Counted from the stretch's first letter, positions 1-5,761 are shown. The stretch: DNA of 7,848 nucleotides from an uncultured Clostridia bacterium (GCA_944338265.1 CALVLO010000071.1:1-7848), one strand, 5' to 3'. Notes: generated by a model from the sequence alone, not told the origin. Numbers and translations: made by a program.

Positions 1-63
1 AGATTCGAACTCCTGACACACGGCTTAGAAGGCCGTTGCTCTATCCGACTGAGCTACAAGCGC
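1..63 (-). tRNA. tRNA-Arg(UCU), 3' end cut by the window edge
   Basis: Read on the minus strand, a tRNA starts at 63 with acceptor strand GCGCTTG, then TA and the D-arm (GCTC...GAGC). The anticodon stem ACGGC/GCCGT closes a seven-base loop CTTCTAA, giving anticodon UCU (Arg, AGA/AGG codons). The T-loop TTCGAAT is present. The 3' side of the T-stem, the acceptor strand and the discriminator lie beyond base 1. It sits 35 bp downstream of tRNA-Gly and is probably co-transcribed with it. Confidence 0.95.
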
Positions 64-98
64 ATGATGCTCACGACCACCACTTGCTCTTGCGAAAA

Positions 99-172
99 TG
101 GAGCGGGTGATGGGAATTGAACCCACGCGACTAGCTTGGAAGGCTAGGATTCTACCACTGAACTACACCCGC
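99..172 (-). tRNA. tRNA-Gly(UCC), CCA encoded
   Basis: On the minus strand the acceptor strand GCGGGTG (166-172) pairs with CACCCGC (103-109). The anticodon stem CTAGC/GCTAG encloses CTTCCAA, giving anticodon UCC (glycine GGA/GGG). The T-arm is GTGGG-TTCAATT-CCCAT. The discriminator T is followed by a genomically encoded CCA (99-101), so no CCA addition is needed to mature this tRNA. It is the first gene of a Gly-Arg pair reading leftward from the promoter at 192-220. Confidence 0.97.
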
Positions 173-191
173 AGTTCGTCAGCGCTTATAT

Positions 192-220
192 ACTCTACCA
201 AAGTTTTTGTAAGAAGTCAA
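192..220 (-). promoter_or_regulatory. sigma-A-type promoter of the tRNA pair
   Basis: On the minus strand, -35 TTGACT (215-220) is separated by exactly 17 bp from -10 TAGAGT (192-197). Transcription would begin about 12 to 15 bp before the mature 5' end of tRNA-Gly, as expected for a stable RNA promoter. Confidence 0.75.
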
Positions 221-397
221 TCGATTTGAAGGGATTTTTGCAACTTTTTTCAGAAAAATTCAGCCGAGGGTCTGCGGGCAGGAGGGCAGCAGCGGGGCAA
301 ATTTTGCGTTTAGAATTTTCGTTCGTTTTCTGATATAAAAAAACATTTTGTCACCTTATGGAAAATTCCGCGCGCTTTTGTAAGCCTTGGCGCCGTT
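221..397. other. intergenic region between tRNA promoter and HAD promoter
   Basis: This AT-rich gap separates divergent transcription units. It has runs of T and A (around 235-265 and 338-345) and a short G-rich patch near 265-296. I see no open frame with a ribosome binding site, no long inverted repeat and no RNA gene here. A TGATATAAA-like string near 331-339 resembles a -10 box but lacks a matching -35. Confidence 0.5.
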
Positions 398-400
398 TTA

Positions 401-409
401 TGGTATAAT
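401..409 (+). promoter_or_regulatory. extended -10 promoter of the HAD gene
   Basis: A perfect TATAAT lies at 404-409, preceded by TGG (401-403), which makes an extended -10 element (TGn-TATAAT). No convincing -35 lies 16-18 bp upstream, which is common for extended -10 promoters. Transcription would start near 416, leaving a leader of about 30 nt. Confidence 0.65.
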
Positions 410-445
410 GCTAATAAGAAGTTATAAGGTTAAGATTTGAGGATC

Positions 446-1267
446 ATGAAAACTTTGTTCGTGTCAGACTTAGACGGGACCTTGCTTACACGGCACGAAG
501 CGGTTTCTGCCTATAGTTTGGAGCATCTAAACAACCTGATCGGGCGGGGGATGGCGTTCACCTTTGCCACTGCCCGCTCCGTGGGGAGCGCGCTGCGTGC
601 GCTCAGCGGGCTCGACGTGCGCCTTCCCGCCGTCTTTTATAACGGCGGGCTCGTGTATGACGTTGCAAAGCGCGAGACGCTCAGAGTCATTCATTTTGAA
701 GAGGATCAGAAGCGGTACGTTCTCTCCGTGCTCGAAGAGCGCGGCATCGTGCCCGTTGTGTTCGGCGCGGATGAGACGCGCGAACGCCTCACCTTCCGCA
801 CGGGCACGGAGAACGTTGGCATCAAGCGCTATCTCGAGCGCCGCCGCTCCGATCCGCGCCTGACGCCCGCCGCTTCGGATGAGGAGCTCCTTTTCGGGAG
901 CGTGTTCTACTTCAAGTGCATCGGTCCGCGCAGCCAGCTCGAGCGTGCGTGGAACGTGCTCAAAATGGACGCGCGCTTTATTTGCATCTTTCATCAGGAG
1001 ACCTATCAGAACGATTTCTGGATGGAGATCTCCCCGCGCGAGGCGACCAAGGCGAACGCCGTGCGCTTTTTGAAGGAGCGGTTGGGCTATGAAAAGCTCG
1101 TCTGCTTTGGCGACAGCTCCAACGATTCCGACCTCTTTGACGTCTGCGACGAGAAGTACGCCGTTGAAAATGCCGACGATTGGCTCAAAGCCAAGGCGAC
1201 GGGCGTCATCGGCTATTGCGAAGAGGATGGCGTCGCCAAATGGCTGGATGAGCACGCGGGGCTATAA
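446..1267 (+). CDS. Cof-type HAD-IIB family phosphatase
   Basis: This is a 273-residue soluble haloacid-dehalogenase-superfamily hydrolase, likely acting on a small phosphorylated metabolite. Visible motifs are motif I DLDGT (nucleophile Asp8 and acid/base Asp10), motif II Thr in ATARS (Thr42), motif III Lys202 in TKANA, and motif IV GDSSND (Asp223, Asp227) for Mg2+. The stretch from about 80 to 190, between motifs II and III, is the C2-type cap that sets substrate choice. Length and the MKTLFVSDLDG start fit the Cof/YkrA group. I chose ATG at 446 with GAGG at 439-442, although the spacing is short. TTG at 437, with AAGG at 426-429, is an alternative adding three residues. The stop overlaps the convergent gene at 1262-1552 by 6 bp. 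The substrate cannot be told from sequence. Confidence 0.93.
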   Translation: MKTLFVSDLDGTLLTRHEAVSAYSLEHLNNLIGRGMAFTFATARSVGSALRALSGLDVRLPAVFYNGGLVYDVAKRETLRVIHFEEDQKRYVLSVLEERGIVPVVFGADETRERLTFRTGTENVGIKRYLERRRSDPRLTPAASDEELLFGSVFYFKCIGPRSQLERAWNVLKMDARFICIFHQETYQNDFWMEISPREATKANAVRFLKERLGYEKLVCFGDSSNDSDLFDVCDEKYAVENADDWLKAKATGVIGYCEEDGVAKWLDEHAGL

Positions 1268-1552
1268 AAAGAGGGCGATCCCGCGAAATCCCAGATAAAA
1301 GCAATATAAATTGATGACGGCGAGCAGGGGCAGCGCGAGCATGAGAAGGCAGTTTTCGAGGCGGTAGCGGTAGGCAAACATGGCTGCATACATCGTGAGC
1401 GCGCCGCCGAGCGCCGCCGCGAGCAGGAGCTTTCCGTCTCCCGCATGGTCTTCTTCCGCCTCCGCGGCATCCCGCTGCGATTTAATGAGGCGGAAGGCGA
1501 AAAAGTTGACGGAAAGGATATAGGTCGCAAGCAAGATATAGAGCAGGATCAT
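1262..1552 (-). CDS. DUF1294-like small membrane protein
   Basis: This is a 96-residue protein with a very hydrophobic N-terminus (residues 1-19) and two further hydrophobic stretches (about 40-55 and 66-85). A basic-acidic loop around residues 22-38 joins the first two. The segment LGGALTMYAAMFAYRYR resembles, in spacing, the GG-x2-G-x3-GM-x2-FRHKT signature I associate with DUF1294 membrane proteins, whose function is unknown. The match is loose: the signature His-Lys is Tyr-Arg here, so this is a divergent member or a look-alike. The start is uncertain. ATG at 1552 has no Shine-Dalgarno and abuts an inverted repeat (1553-1569). ATG at 1597 would add 15 non-hydrophobic residues and overlap the purH start. 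The TAG stop is read from a Leu codon of the convergent HAD gene. Confidence 0.65.
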   Translation of the reverse strand: MILLYILLATYILSVNFFAFRLIKSQRDAAEAEEDHAGDGKLLLAAALGGALTMYAAMFAYRYRLENCLLMLALPLLAVINLYCFYLGFRGIALFL

Positions 1553-1569
1553 CGCACACAGTATGTGCG
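1553..1569. repeat. perfect 6-bp inverted repeat in the divergent gap
   Basis: CGCACA (1553-1558) and TGTGCG (1564-1569) form a perfect dyad with a 5-bp centre. It fills much of the 43-bp gap between the minus-strand DUF1294-like gene and purH. It could be a regulator's operator or a hairpin at the 5' end of either transcript. I do not recognise the motif. Confidence 0.45.
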
Positions 1570-1595
1570 GTGCAGATGATTTTAGGCGGTGGGGC

Positions 1596-3131
1596 ATGAA
1601 AACCGGGAAGAGAGCTTACGTCAGCGTCTACAACAAGGAGCGGATCGTCGAGTTTTGCCAATACCTCGTCGAGTACGGCTACGAGATCGTCGCCACGGAG
1701 GGGACATGCAGCGTCCTGCGGGAGGCGGGCATTGCCGCGCTCTCCGCGCACGAGCTCACGGGCTATCCCGAGCCCTTGGGCGGCAAGGTGCGCGCCATGC
1801 ATCCCGCCGTCTATACGGGCATCGTCGCCAATCAGCTCACGGCAGCCCAGCTCAAGGAGCTCGGCAGGGCGAAGGCGAAGATTTTTCCCATCGAGCTCGT
1901 CGTCATCAACTGCTATCCCTTTCAGGAAGATATGGAGGCGGGCGTTCCCTTCGAAGAGGCGGCAGAGCACATCGATGTGGGCGGCGTGGCGCTTTTGGAT
2001 GCGGCGGCGCGCAACTTTATGCACACCGTTGCGGTGTGCGATCCCGATGACTATGATCGCGTTTTGTGCGATCTTGCCGCGGGCGCCATCCCCGAGGATG
2101 AGCGCCGCTACCTCATGTATAAGGCGTTTGCCTATACGGCGGCATACGATGCGCTCGTGGCGCAGTACCTTTCCTATCAGCTCAAGATCGCCTTTCCCAA
2201 GACGCTCACCATCACCTACGAAAAGACGCAGGATATGCTCTACGGCGAGAACCCGCATCAGCATGCGGCGATCTACCGCGAGCCGCTTTTGAAAGAGGGC
2301 TCCATTGCGCGTGCGAAGCAGCTCGCAGGCGCAGACGCGACGTATAACAACGTCAGCGATGCCAATGCGGCGCTCGAACTCGTAAAGGAGTTTGACGAGC
2401 CCGCCGTCGTCGTGTGCAAGCATGGCGTGCCCTGCGCCGCAGGGACGGGGGAGGAGCTCGCGGAGGCGTTTGAACGCGCGGCGGCTGCCGATCCGCTCAA
2501 GCTCCGCGGCGGCATCCTTGCCATCAACGGCGTTGTGGATGCCCGCATTGCCTCCGGGCTGCGGGATACGGGGGCGGAGGAAGTCGTTGCGGTCGGCTTT
2601 ACACCCGAGGCGATGGCGGAGCTCCGCTTCAACAAGGCGATCATCCTTTTGGAGATGCCCGATATCCGCAGCAAGGTGCAGTTTTCCACCTTCGATATGA
2701 CTAAGATCTACGGCGGCTTGCTGGTGCAGACGTATGATACCGCGCTCATGGAGAGCGCCGTCTGTGTGACGGCGCGAAAGCCGACCGAGGCGGAGACGGC
2801 GGCGCTTACGCTCAGCTATAAGGTCGCCAAGCACGCCCATTCGAGTGCGGTCGTCGTGGGGACGGAGCATGCCACCTGCGGCATCGGCACGGGGCAGACC
2901 AACCGCATGCTCGCCTTCCGCTTTGCGCTCGCGCTGGCGGGGGAGAGGGCGAAGGGGGCGGTCGTCGCTTCGGATGCGGCGCTGCTCAATCCCGAGACGG
3001 CGGAGGAGTGCCGCGAAGCGGGCATCACCGCCGTGGTACAGACGGGCGTGCCGGACAGCAAGACGCTCAAACTCTGCGAAAAGTGGGGGATCGCCGTCCT
3101 CAGTTCGGACAAGCGCCACTTCAAAGCGTAA
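1596..3131 (+). CDS. purH: PurH-type AICAR transformylase / IMP cyclohydrolase, strongly derived
   Basis: This 511-residue protein has full bifunctional PurH length. The family performs the last two steps of IMP synthesis in the cytosol: formylation of AICAR from 10-formyl-THF, then ring closure. Residues 1-200 are the cyclohydrolase domain (ATEGT 33-37, HP 69-70, NCYPF 105-109, IDVGG 126-130). Residues 215-511 are the transformylase domain (YGENPHQ 216-222, YNN 250-252, catalytic-type Lys275-His276, GIGTGQ 429-434, ASD 458-460, final RHF). Several normally fixed positions are changed: VKTLHP reads VRAMHP (Arg66), AAAKN reads AAARN (Arg139), the KHTNPCG/KHVSPAG block reads KHGVPCA, SDAFFPF reads SDAALLN, and QPGGS-x-RD reads QTGVPDSK. 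ATG 1596 fits the family N-terminus and has AGGCGG six bases upstream; ATG 1563 in the same frame has none. No other purine gene lies in the window. Confidence 0.9.
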   Translation: MKTGKRAYVSVYNKERIVEFCQYLVEYGYEIVATEGTCSVLREAGIAALSAHELTGYPEPLGGKVRAMHPAVYTGIVANQLTAAQLKELGRAKAKIFPIELVVINCYPFQEDMEAGVPFEEAAEHIDVGGVALLDAAARNFMHTVAVCDPDDYDRVLCDLAAGAIPEDERRYLMYKAFAYTAAYDALVAQYLSYQLKIAFPKTLTITYEKTQDMLYGENPHQHAAIYREPLLKEGSIARAKQLAGADATYNNVSDANAALELVKEFDEPAVVVCKHGVPCAAGTGEELAEAFERAAAADPLKLRGGILAINGVVDARIASGLRDTGAEEVVAVGFTPEAMAELRFNKAIILLEMPDIRSKVQFSTFDMTKIYGGLLVQTYDTALMESAVCVTARKPTEAETAALTLSYKVAKHAHSSAVVVGTEHATCGIGTGQTNRMLAFRFALALAGERAKGAVVASDAALLNPETAEECREAGITAVVQTGVPDSKTLKLCEKWGIAVLSSDKRHFKA

Positions 3132-3142
3132 AACAAGGCATG

Positions 3143-3176
3143 AAAAAACGGGCGTTCCCATGCGGGAGCGCCCGTT
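3143..3176. terminator. two-way intrinsic terminator between purH and the TSCPD gene
   Basis: A 13-bp stem (3147-3159 with 3164-3176, one G-T pair) closes the tetraloop ATGC. On the minus strand it is followed by six T, an ideal tail for the TSCPD gene. On the plus strand the tail (TTCCATATTCTTTT) is weaker but could still serve purH. Confidence 0.9.
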
Positions 3177-3186
3177 CCATATTCTT

Positions 3187-3441
3187 TTACTTTTTTGCAG
3201 CCGAAAGGTAGGGCTCGAGCGCCTGCGCGAGCTGATCGGGGCAGGAAGTGTTCTGGCGGCAGCGGATGCCCTTCAAAAGGGGCACGATCTCATCGGGCGA
3301 TTTGCCCTCTACGAGGCGGCTGATGCCCTGCAGGTTGCCGCTGCAGCCGCCGATGAACTTGACGTTGTGGATCTTGTTCTCTTCATCGAGATCAAAGATG
3401 ATCTGCTTGGAGCAAGTGCCTTTTGTAGAATAAGTAACCAT
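3187..3441 (-). CDS. TSCPD domain protein (TIGR03905-like)
   Basis: This 84-residue protein is a stand-alone version of the small domain also found at the C-terminus of B12-dependent ribonucleotide reductases. It carries the defining TSCPD motif at 65-69 and the YSTKGTCS block at 4-11. Four cysteines at family-typical places (10, 33, 61, 67) could bind metal or undergo thiol chemistry. GGCSGNLQGIS at 31-41 is also typical. The stand-alone family is common in Clostridia and its function is unknown. I chose ATG 3441 because GAGG sits eight bases upstream. The in-frame GTG at 3450 touches that site and would be unusable. It lies 22 bp after the DUF4364 stop on the same strand, so the two probably form an operon ended by the terminator at 3143-3176. 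Confidence 0.88.
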   Translation of the reverse strand: MVTYSTKGTCSKQIIFDLDEENKIHNVKFIGGCSGNLQGISRLVEGKSPDEIVPLLKGIRCRQNTSCPDQLAQALEPYLSAAKK

Positions 3442-3463
3442 ATCTTTCACCTCATCGTCTGAA

Positions 3464-3988
3464 TTAGTCTACAAGCGTATCGTAGACGACGGAATAGAGT
3501 TCGGAAGCCTTGTCTTCCCACTGTTTGTAGATGGTGTTCGCCGTCTTTTTATCGGGAACGACGAATTTGAGCTCGAGCATGGGCTGCACGGGGGCAAGGA
3601 TCTTCAAAAACACGGTGTATGTTCCGTCTTTGTTCTGGTAGTAATCGGATTTGCACTCCTGCCGGTTGCGGAATTTCGCGCCGTTGTTCTTTACGAAGCG
3701 GGAGATCTCTTCCCGCGAGCTCTTGGGGATGCTGATGTAGTAGTTGGCGAGCGCCTCCCGCCCCTCCGTCGTGATGGTGTAGAGCGGATCGTCCGCGCCC
3801 GGGATCTCGCAGATGAACCCATCCTTTTTGAGCTTGTGGATGAGCACGATGCAGTCCATATAATTGAGCCAATCGTTGGACGAGGTGCACATATCTACAA
3901 GGGTGCGCTCCGAAAGGGGGCTCTCCATCTTGTCGAAGACAAAGAGAAGAATTAATTTGTTGACCGAAGTTTCGCCTCTGACCTGCAT
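3464..3988 (-). CDS. DUF4364 family winged-helix protein
   Basis: This is a 174-residue protein matching the clostridial DUF4364 pattern. Residues 8-80 form a PadR/MarR-like winged helix: helix NKLILLFVFDKM, a middle helix pair, then LIHKLKKDGFI and the wing YTITTEGREAL at 70-80. Residues 90-174 form an alpha/beta C-terminal domain with DYYQNKDGTYTVFLKIL and a closing amphipathic helix (150-172). By fold it should bind DNA and act as a cytosolic transcription regulator. No target or ligand is known to me. The start is probably ATG 3988, with AAGGG nine bases before it. ATG 3997 abuts AAGGG directly and is less likely. It is the first gene of a probable pair with the TSCPD gene and lies just downstream of the HPr terminator. 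I found no strong promoter for it. Confidence 0.88.
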   Translation of the reverse strand: MQVRGETSVNKLILLFVFDKMESPLSERTLVDMCTSSNDWLNYMDCIVLIHKLKKDGFICEIPGADDPLYTITTEGREALANYYISIPKSSREEISRFVKNNGAKFRNRQECKSDYYQNKDGTYTVFLKILAPVQPMLELKFVVPDKKTANTIYKQWEDKASELYSVVYDTLVD

Positions 3989-4030
3989 GGCGCCCATCCC
4001 TTAGCTTTTGTTATCGTTGCAAAGACAAGA

Positions 4031-4064
4031 ACAAAGAAGCCGCTCAACAGGGTCAAGCGGCTTT
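4031..4064 (-). terminator. intrinsic terminator after the HPr-like gene
   Basis: An 8-bp GC-rich stem, AAGCCGCT (4037-4044) with AGCGGCTT (4056-4063), closes an 11-nt loop. On the minus strand the stem is followed by the T-rich tail CTTTGTTCTTGTCTTT. It lies 20 bp past the HPr-like stop and separates that gene from the DUF4364 unit. Confidence 0.78.
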
Positions 4065-4083
4065 CTCATAAACCCGAAAAAAC

Positions 4084-4311
4084 TTATTTTGCGAACTTCG
4101 AGAGCTGCCCGAGGATCTCCGCGCAGTCATCGCTGTAGATCTCTACCGTGAGGGGCTTGGAGAGATCGAGGCTGAAGATGCCGAGGATGGACTTTGCATC
4201 GACGACGTACTTCCCGCTCTTGAGCAAGATCTCGCAGTCGCAGTTCTGCGTGATGGCGACGAAGTCTTTCACGCGCTGTGCCATTTCAAGGGAGATGGTC
4301 ATGGATTTCAT
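4084..4311 (-). CDS. HPr-like protein lacking the phosphorylated histidine
   Basis: This 75-residue protein has the HPr fold pattern: ISL strand, helix, EILLKSGKYVVDAKSILGIFSL, then a strand (TVEIYS) and a C-terminal helix. Aligned without gaps to Bacillus HPr through the KSIMG block, Ser41 matches regulatory Ser46. Met10 falls where His15 should be, and Arg17 becomes Gln. The protein has no histidine at all, so it cannot carry out the PTS phosphorelay through a histidine. It may be a Crh-like regulatory paralogue that an HPr kinase could phosphorylate on Ser41, or it may do something else; this is inference. ATG 4311 has GGAGGA about nine bases upstream. An ATG at 4353 lies inside the promoter -10 and is not a real start. 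The gene is monocistronic, with its own promoter and terminator. Confidence 0.87.
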   Translation of the reverse strand: MKSMTISLEMAQRVKDFVAITQNCDCEILLKSGKYVVDAKSILGIFSLDLSKPLTVEIYSDDCAEILGQLSKFAK

Positions 4312-4344
4312 AATCAAATTTCCTCCAATCAAAGCATTTTTTAT

Positions 4345-4373
4345 ATTATACATAAAAATCGGGATAAAATCAA
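4345..4373 (-). promoter_or_regulatory. promoter of the HPr-like gene
   Basis: On the minus strand, -35 TTGATT (4368-4373) and -10 TATAAT (4345-4350) are separated by exactly 17 bp, a near-consensus sigma-A promoter. Transcription would start near 4338, giving a leader of about 27 nt that contains the GGAGGA ribosome binding site. Confidence 0.85.
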
Positions 4374-4411
4374 GATATTTGGGAAAATTTCTTCCATATT
4401 TTTTTGCAATG

Positions 4412-4420
4412 TGCTATAAT
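4412..4420 (+). promoter_or_regulatory. extended -10 promoter of the 238-aa gene / Nudix unit
   Basis: TATAAT at 4415-4420 is preceded by TGC (4412-4414), an extended -10. The hexamer 17 bp upstream, TTCCAT (4392-4397), is a weak -35. The promoter is back to back with the HPr promoter (4345-4373), so one protein bound between 4374 and 4411 could affect both. Confidence 0.7.
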
Positions 4421-4440
4421 AGATGAAAAACAGGCGAAAA

Positions 4441-4472
4441 AGGGAGGTTTGCGCGCGGAGAGTACCTCGCGC
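4441..4472 (+). promoter_or_regulatory. distant Shine-Dalgarno site plus hairpin before the 238-aa gene
   Basis: AGGGAGG (4441-4447) is the only strong ribosome binding site before ATG 4482, but it lies 34 nt away. Between them a hairpin can form: GCGC-(G bulge)-GAG (4453-4460) with CTC-GCGC (4466-4472). Folding would bring the site to an effective distance of about 14 nt from the ATG. The pairing was found by eye. Confidence 0.4.
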
Positions 4473-4481
4473 CGTGACGGT

Positions 4482-5198
4482 ATGGAGGAGAAAATCGAAA
4501 AAATCGAGCGCTTTTTGGCGGTGTGCGAAGAACTCGTAACGGGTTCGTACCTTGCCGCGGAGGTGAAGATCTCCGATGCGCTCAAGGAGATCGCGGCAAG
4601 CAGGGAACTGCGGCACCTCTTTGCCGCCGTGACGGACGGCTACGACTACCCCGCCGCCAAGCGCGCCTTTTTGCGGACGCCCGCGGAGCGCGGCGCGGGG
4701 CGCATCGCGGCATATCTGCCCGCCGCCCGCCAAGATATTCTTGCCTATGTGTTCTGCCTCTTTGTGGAGTTCGATGCGGGCACGATGCACCTCAACGACT
4801 TCCTTTTGCGCTATTTTTACATCGACGGCAGCTATACGGCGAGCTATTCGGTGTTTGCCGAGCGCATGATCAAGCCCTTCCGCGACATCGTGAAGGAGTG
4901 CTTCCCCGAATGCGGCAAGCGCGGGCAGCTCGCCTTAAAGCGCAGGCAGAAGGAGGATGCGCTTGCAAAGTTTGCCGCGGCGCTTCCCGCCGAGCGCAAC
5001 CGCATTGCGGGGCGTGAGCTCCGCGAGGAGGAACGCGCCAATGCGGAGGTGCTCTTCGGAGAGCTCTCCGCCGCCACGGGCAGGCGGGATATCGACGAGG
5101 TGCGGGCGCTGCTTGCGGGGTATCTCTATTTCCTCCGCTATATCGGGGGCGAGTGTGCGGAGAGCGCGGCGTTTTTTGCGCTTGCCGAAAAGCTCTGA
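4482..5198 (+). CDS. conserved-looking hypothetical protein, helical, unknown function
   Basis: I do not recognise a named family for this 238-residue protein. It appears mostly helical and soluble, with no signal peptide and no clear membrane helix, although 84-98 (DILAYVFCLFVEFDA) is quite hydrophobic. An aromatic-rich stretch LLRYFYIDGSYTASYSVF (108-125) is followed by CFPEC (140-144). Residues 150-190 are highly charged (KRRQKED, REEER) and could be an extended or coiled-coil helix. Start choice is awkward: ATG 4482 begins MEEKIEKIERF, a normal-looking N-terminus, but has only GACGG just upstream. In-frame TTG 4449 is one base from AGGGAGG, too close to use. The gene ends 12 bp before the Nudix gene, whose ribosome binding site overlaps its TGA, so the two are co-transcribed and probably coupled. 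Confidence 0.8.
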   Translation: MEEKIEKIERFLAVCEELVTGSYLAAEVKISDALKEIAASRELRHLFAAVTDGYDYPAAKRAFLRTPAERGAGRIAAYLPAARQDILAYVFCLFVEFDAGTMHLNDFLLRYFYIDGSYTASYSVFAERMIKPFRDIVKECFPECGKRGQLALKRRQKEDALAKFAAALPAERNRIAGRELREEERANAEVLFGELSAATGRRDIDEVRALLAGYLYFLRYIGGECAESAAFFALAEKL

Positions 5199-5210
5199 GG
5201 GGGCGCCGGG

Positions 5211-5744
5211 ATGGATGTGACGGAAAAGACGGTGCAAAAGCACTATATCTACCGCGGGAAGATCGTCAATTTGCGCTGCGATGACGCGGTGCTGCCCGAC
5301 GGACGCCCCTGCAAGCGCGAGATCGTCGAGCACTCGGGCGGCGCGGCGGTGCTGTGCGTGCGGGAGGGGAAGGTCGCCCTCGTCAGGCAGTTCCGCTATG
5401 CCTACGGGGAGGAGATCTGCGAGATCCCCGCGGGCAAACTCAATGCGGGCGAAGATCCCATGCTTGCCGCAAAGCGCGAGCTCGAGGAGGAGACGGGACT
5501 TATTGCGGAGAAGCTCGTCCACCGCTGTACGCTCTATCCTACGCCCGGCTATACCAACGAGAAGATCTATATCTACGAGGCGGAAAACGTCTCTGCGGGC
5601 AGGCAGCACCTCGATGAAGGGGAATTTCTCAATGTGGAATTTGTGCCGTTTGCCGAGGCGCTTTCGATGGTGGAAGACGGTACGATCAAGGATGCGAAGA
5701 CGGTCGTCGCGCTGCTCGGTTATGCGCGCAGGCATGCGAAATGA
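5211..5744 (+). CDS. Nudix hydrolase, ADP-ribose pyrophosphatase-like
   Basis: This is a 177-residue cytosolic Nudix enzyme. The Nudix box is complete and correctly spaced: Gly75, Glu81, Arg89-Glu90-Leu91, Glu93-Glu94, Gly96-Leu97, giving the Mg2+-binding glutamates. The layout matches the NudF/YqkG group of ADP-ribose pyrophosphatases: an N-terminal swapped-strand segment (TVQKHYIYRGKIVNLR, 7-22), VALVRQFRYAYGEEICEIPAG (55-75) before the box, and TPGYTNEKIYIYEAE (111-125) after it. Such enzymes split ADP-ribose into AMP and ribose 5-phosphate, clearing free ADP-ribose. Close relatives accept other nucleoside diphosphate compounds, so the substrate is an inference. ATG 5211 has AGGGGG at 5198-5203, seven bases upstream, overlapping the stop of the preceding gene. 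A two-way terminator follows. Confidence 0.92.
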   Translation: MDVTEKTVQKHYIYRGKIVNLRCDDAVLPDGRPCKREIVEHSGGAAVLCVREGKVALVRQFRYAYGEEICEIPAGKLNAGEDPMLAAKRELEEETGLIAEKLVHRCTLYPTPGYTNEKIYIYEAENVSAGRQHLDEGEFLNVEFVPFAEALSMVEDGTIKDAKTVVALLGYARRHAK

Positions 5745-5761
5745 TGCAATTGCAGGCAAGG

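Noticed and set aside
328..345. Possible second promoter (TGATATAAA) upstream of the HAD gene
   Set aside because: There is no -35 at the right distance and the perfect extended -10 at 401-409 is a much better fit.
437..445. TTG start of the HAD gene at 437
   Set aside because: Possible (AAGG seven bases upstream), but family members begin directly at MK-x-FxxDLDGT, which fits ATG 446.
1482..3161. Long minus-strand open frame (559 codons) antisense to purH
   Set aside because: It is the shadow of a GC-rich gene: Arg/His/Leu-rich product, no family motifs, no Shine-Dalgarno, and it overlaps a clear purH over its whole length.
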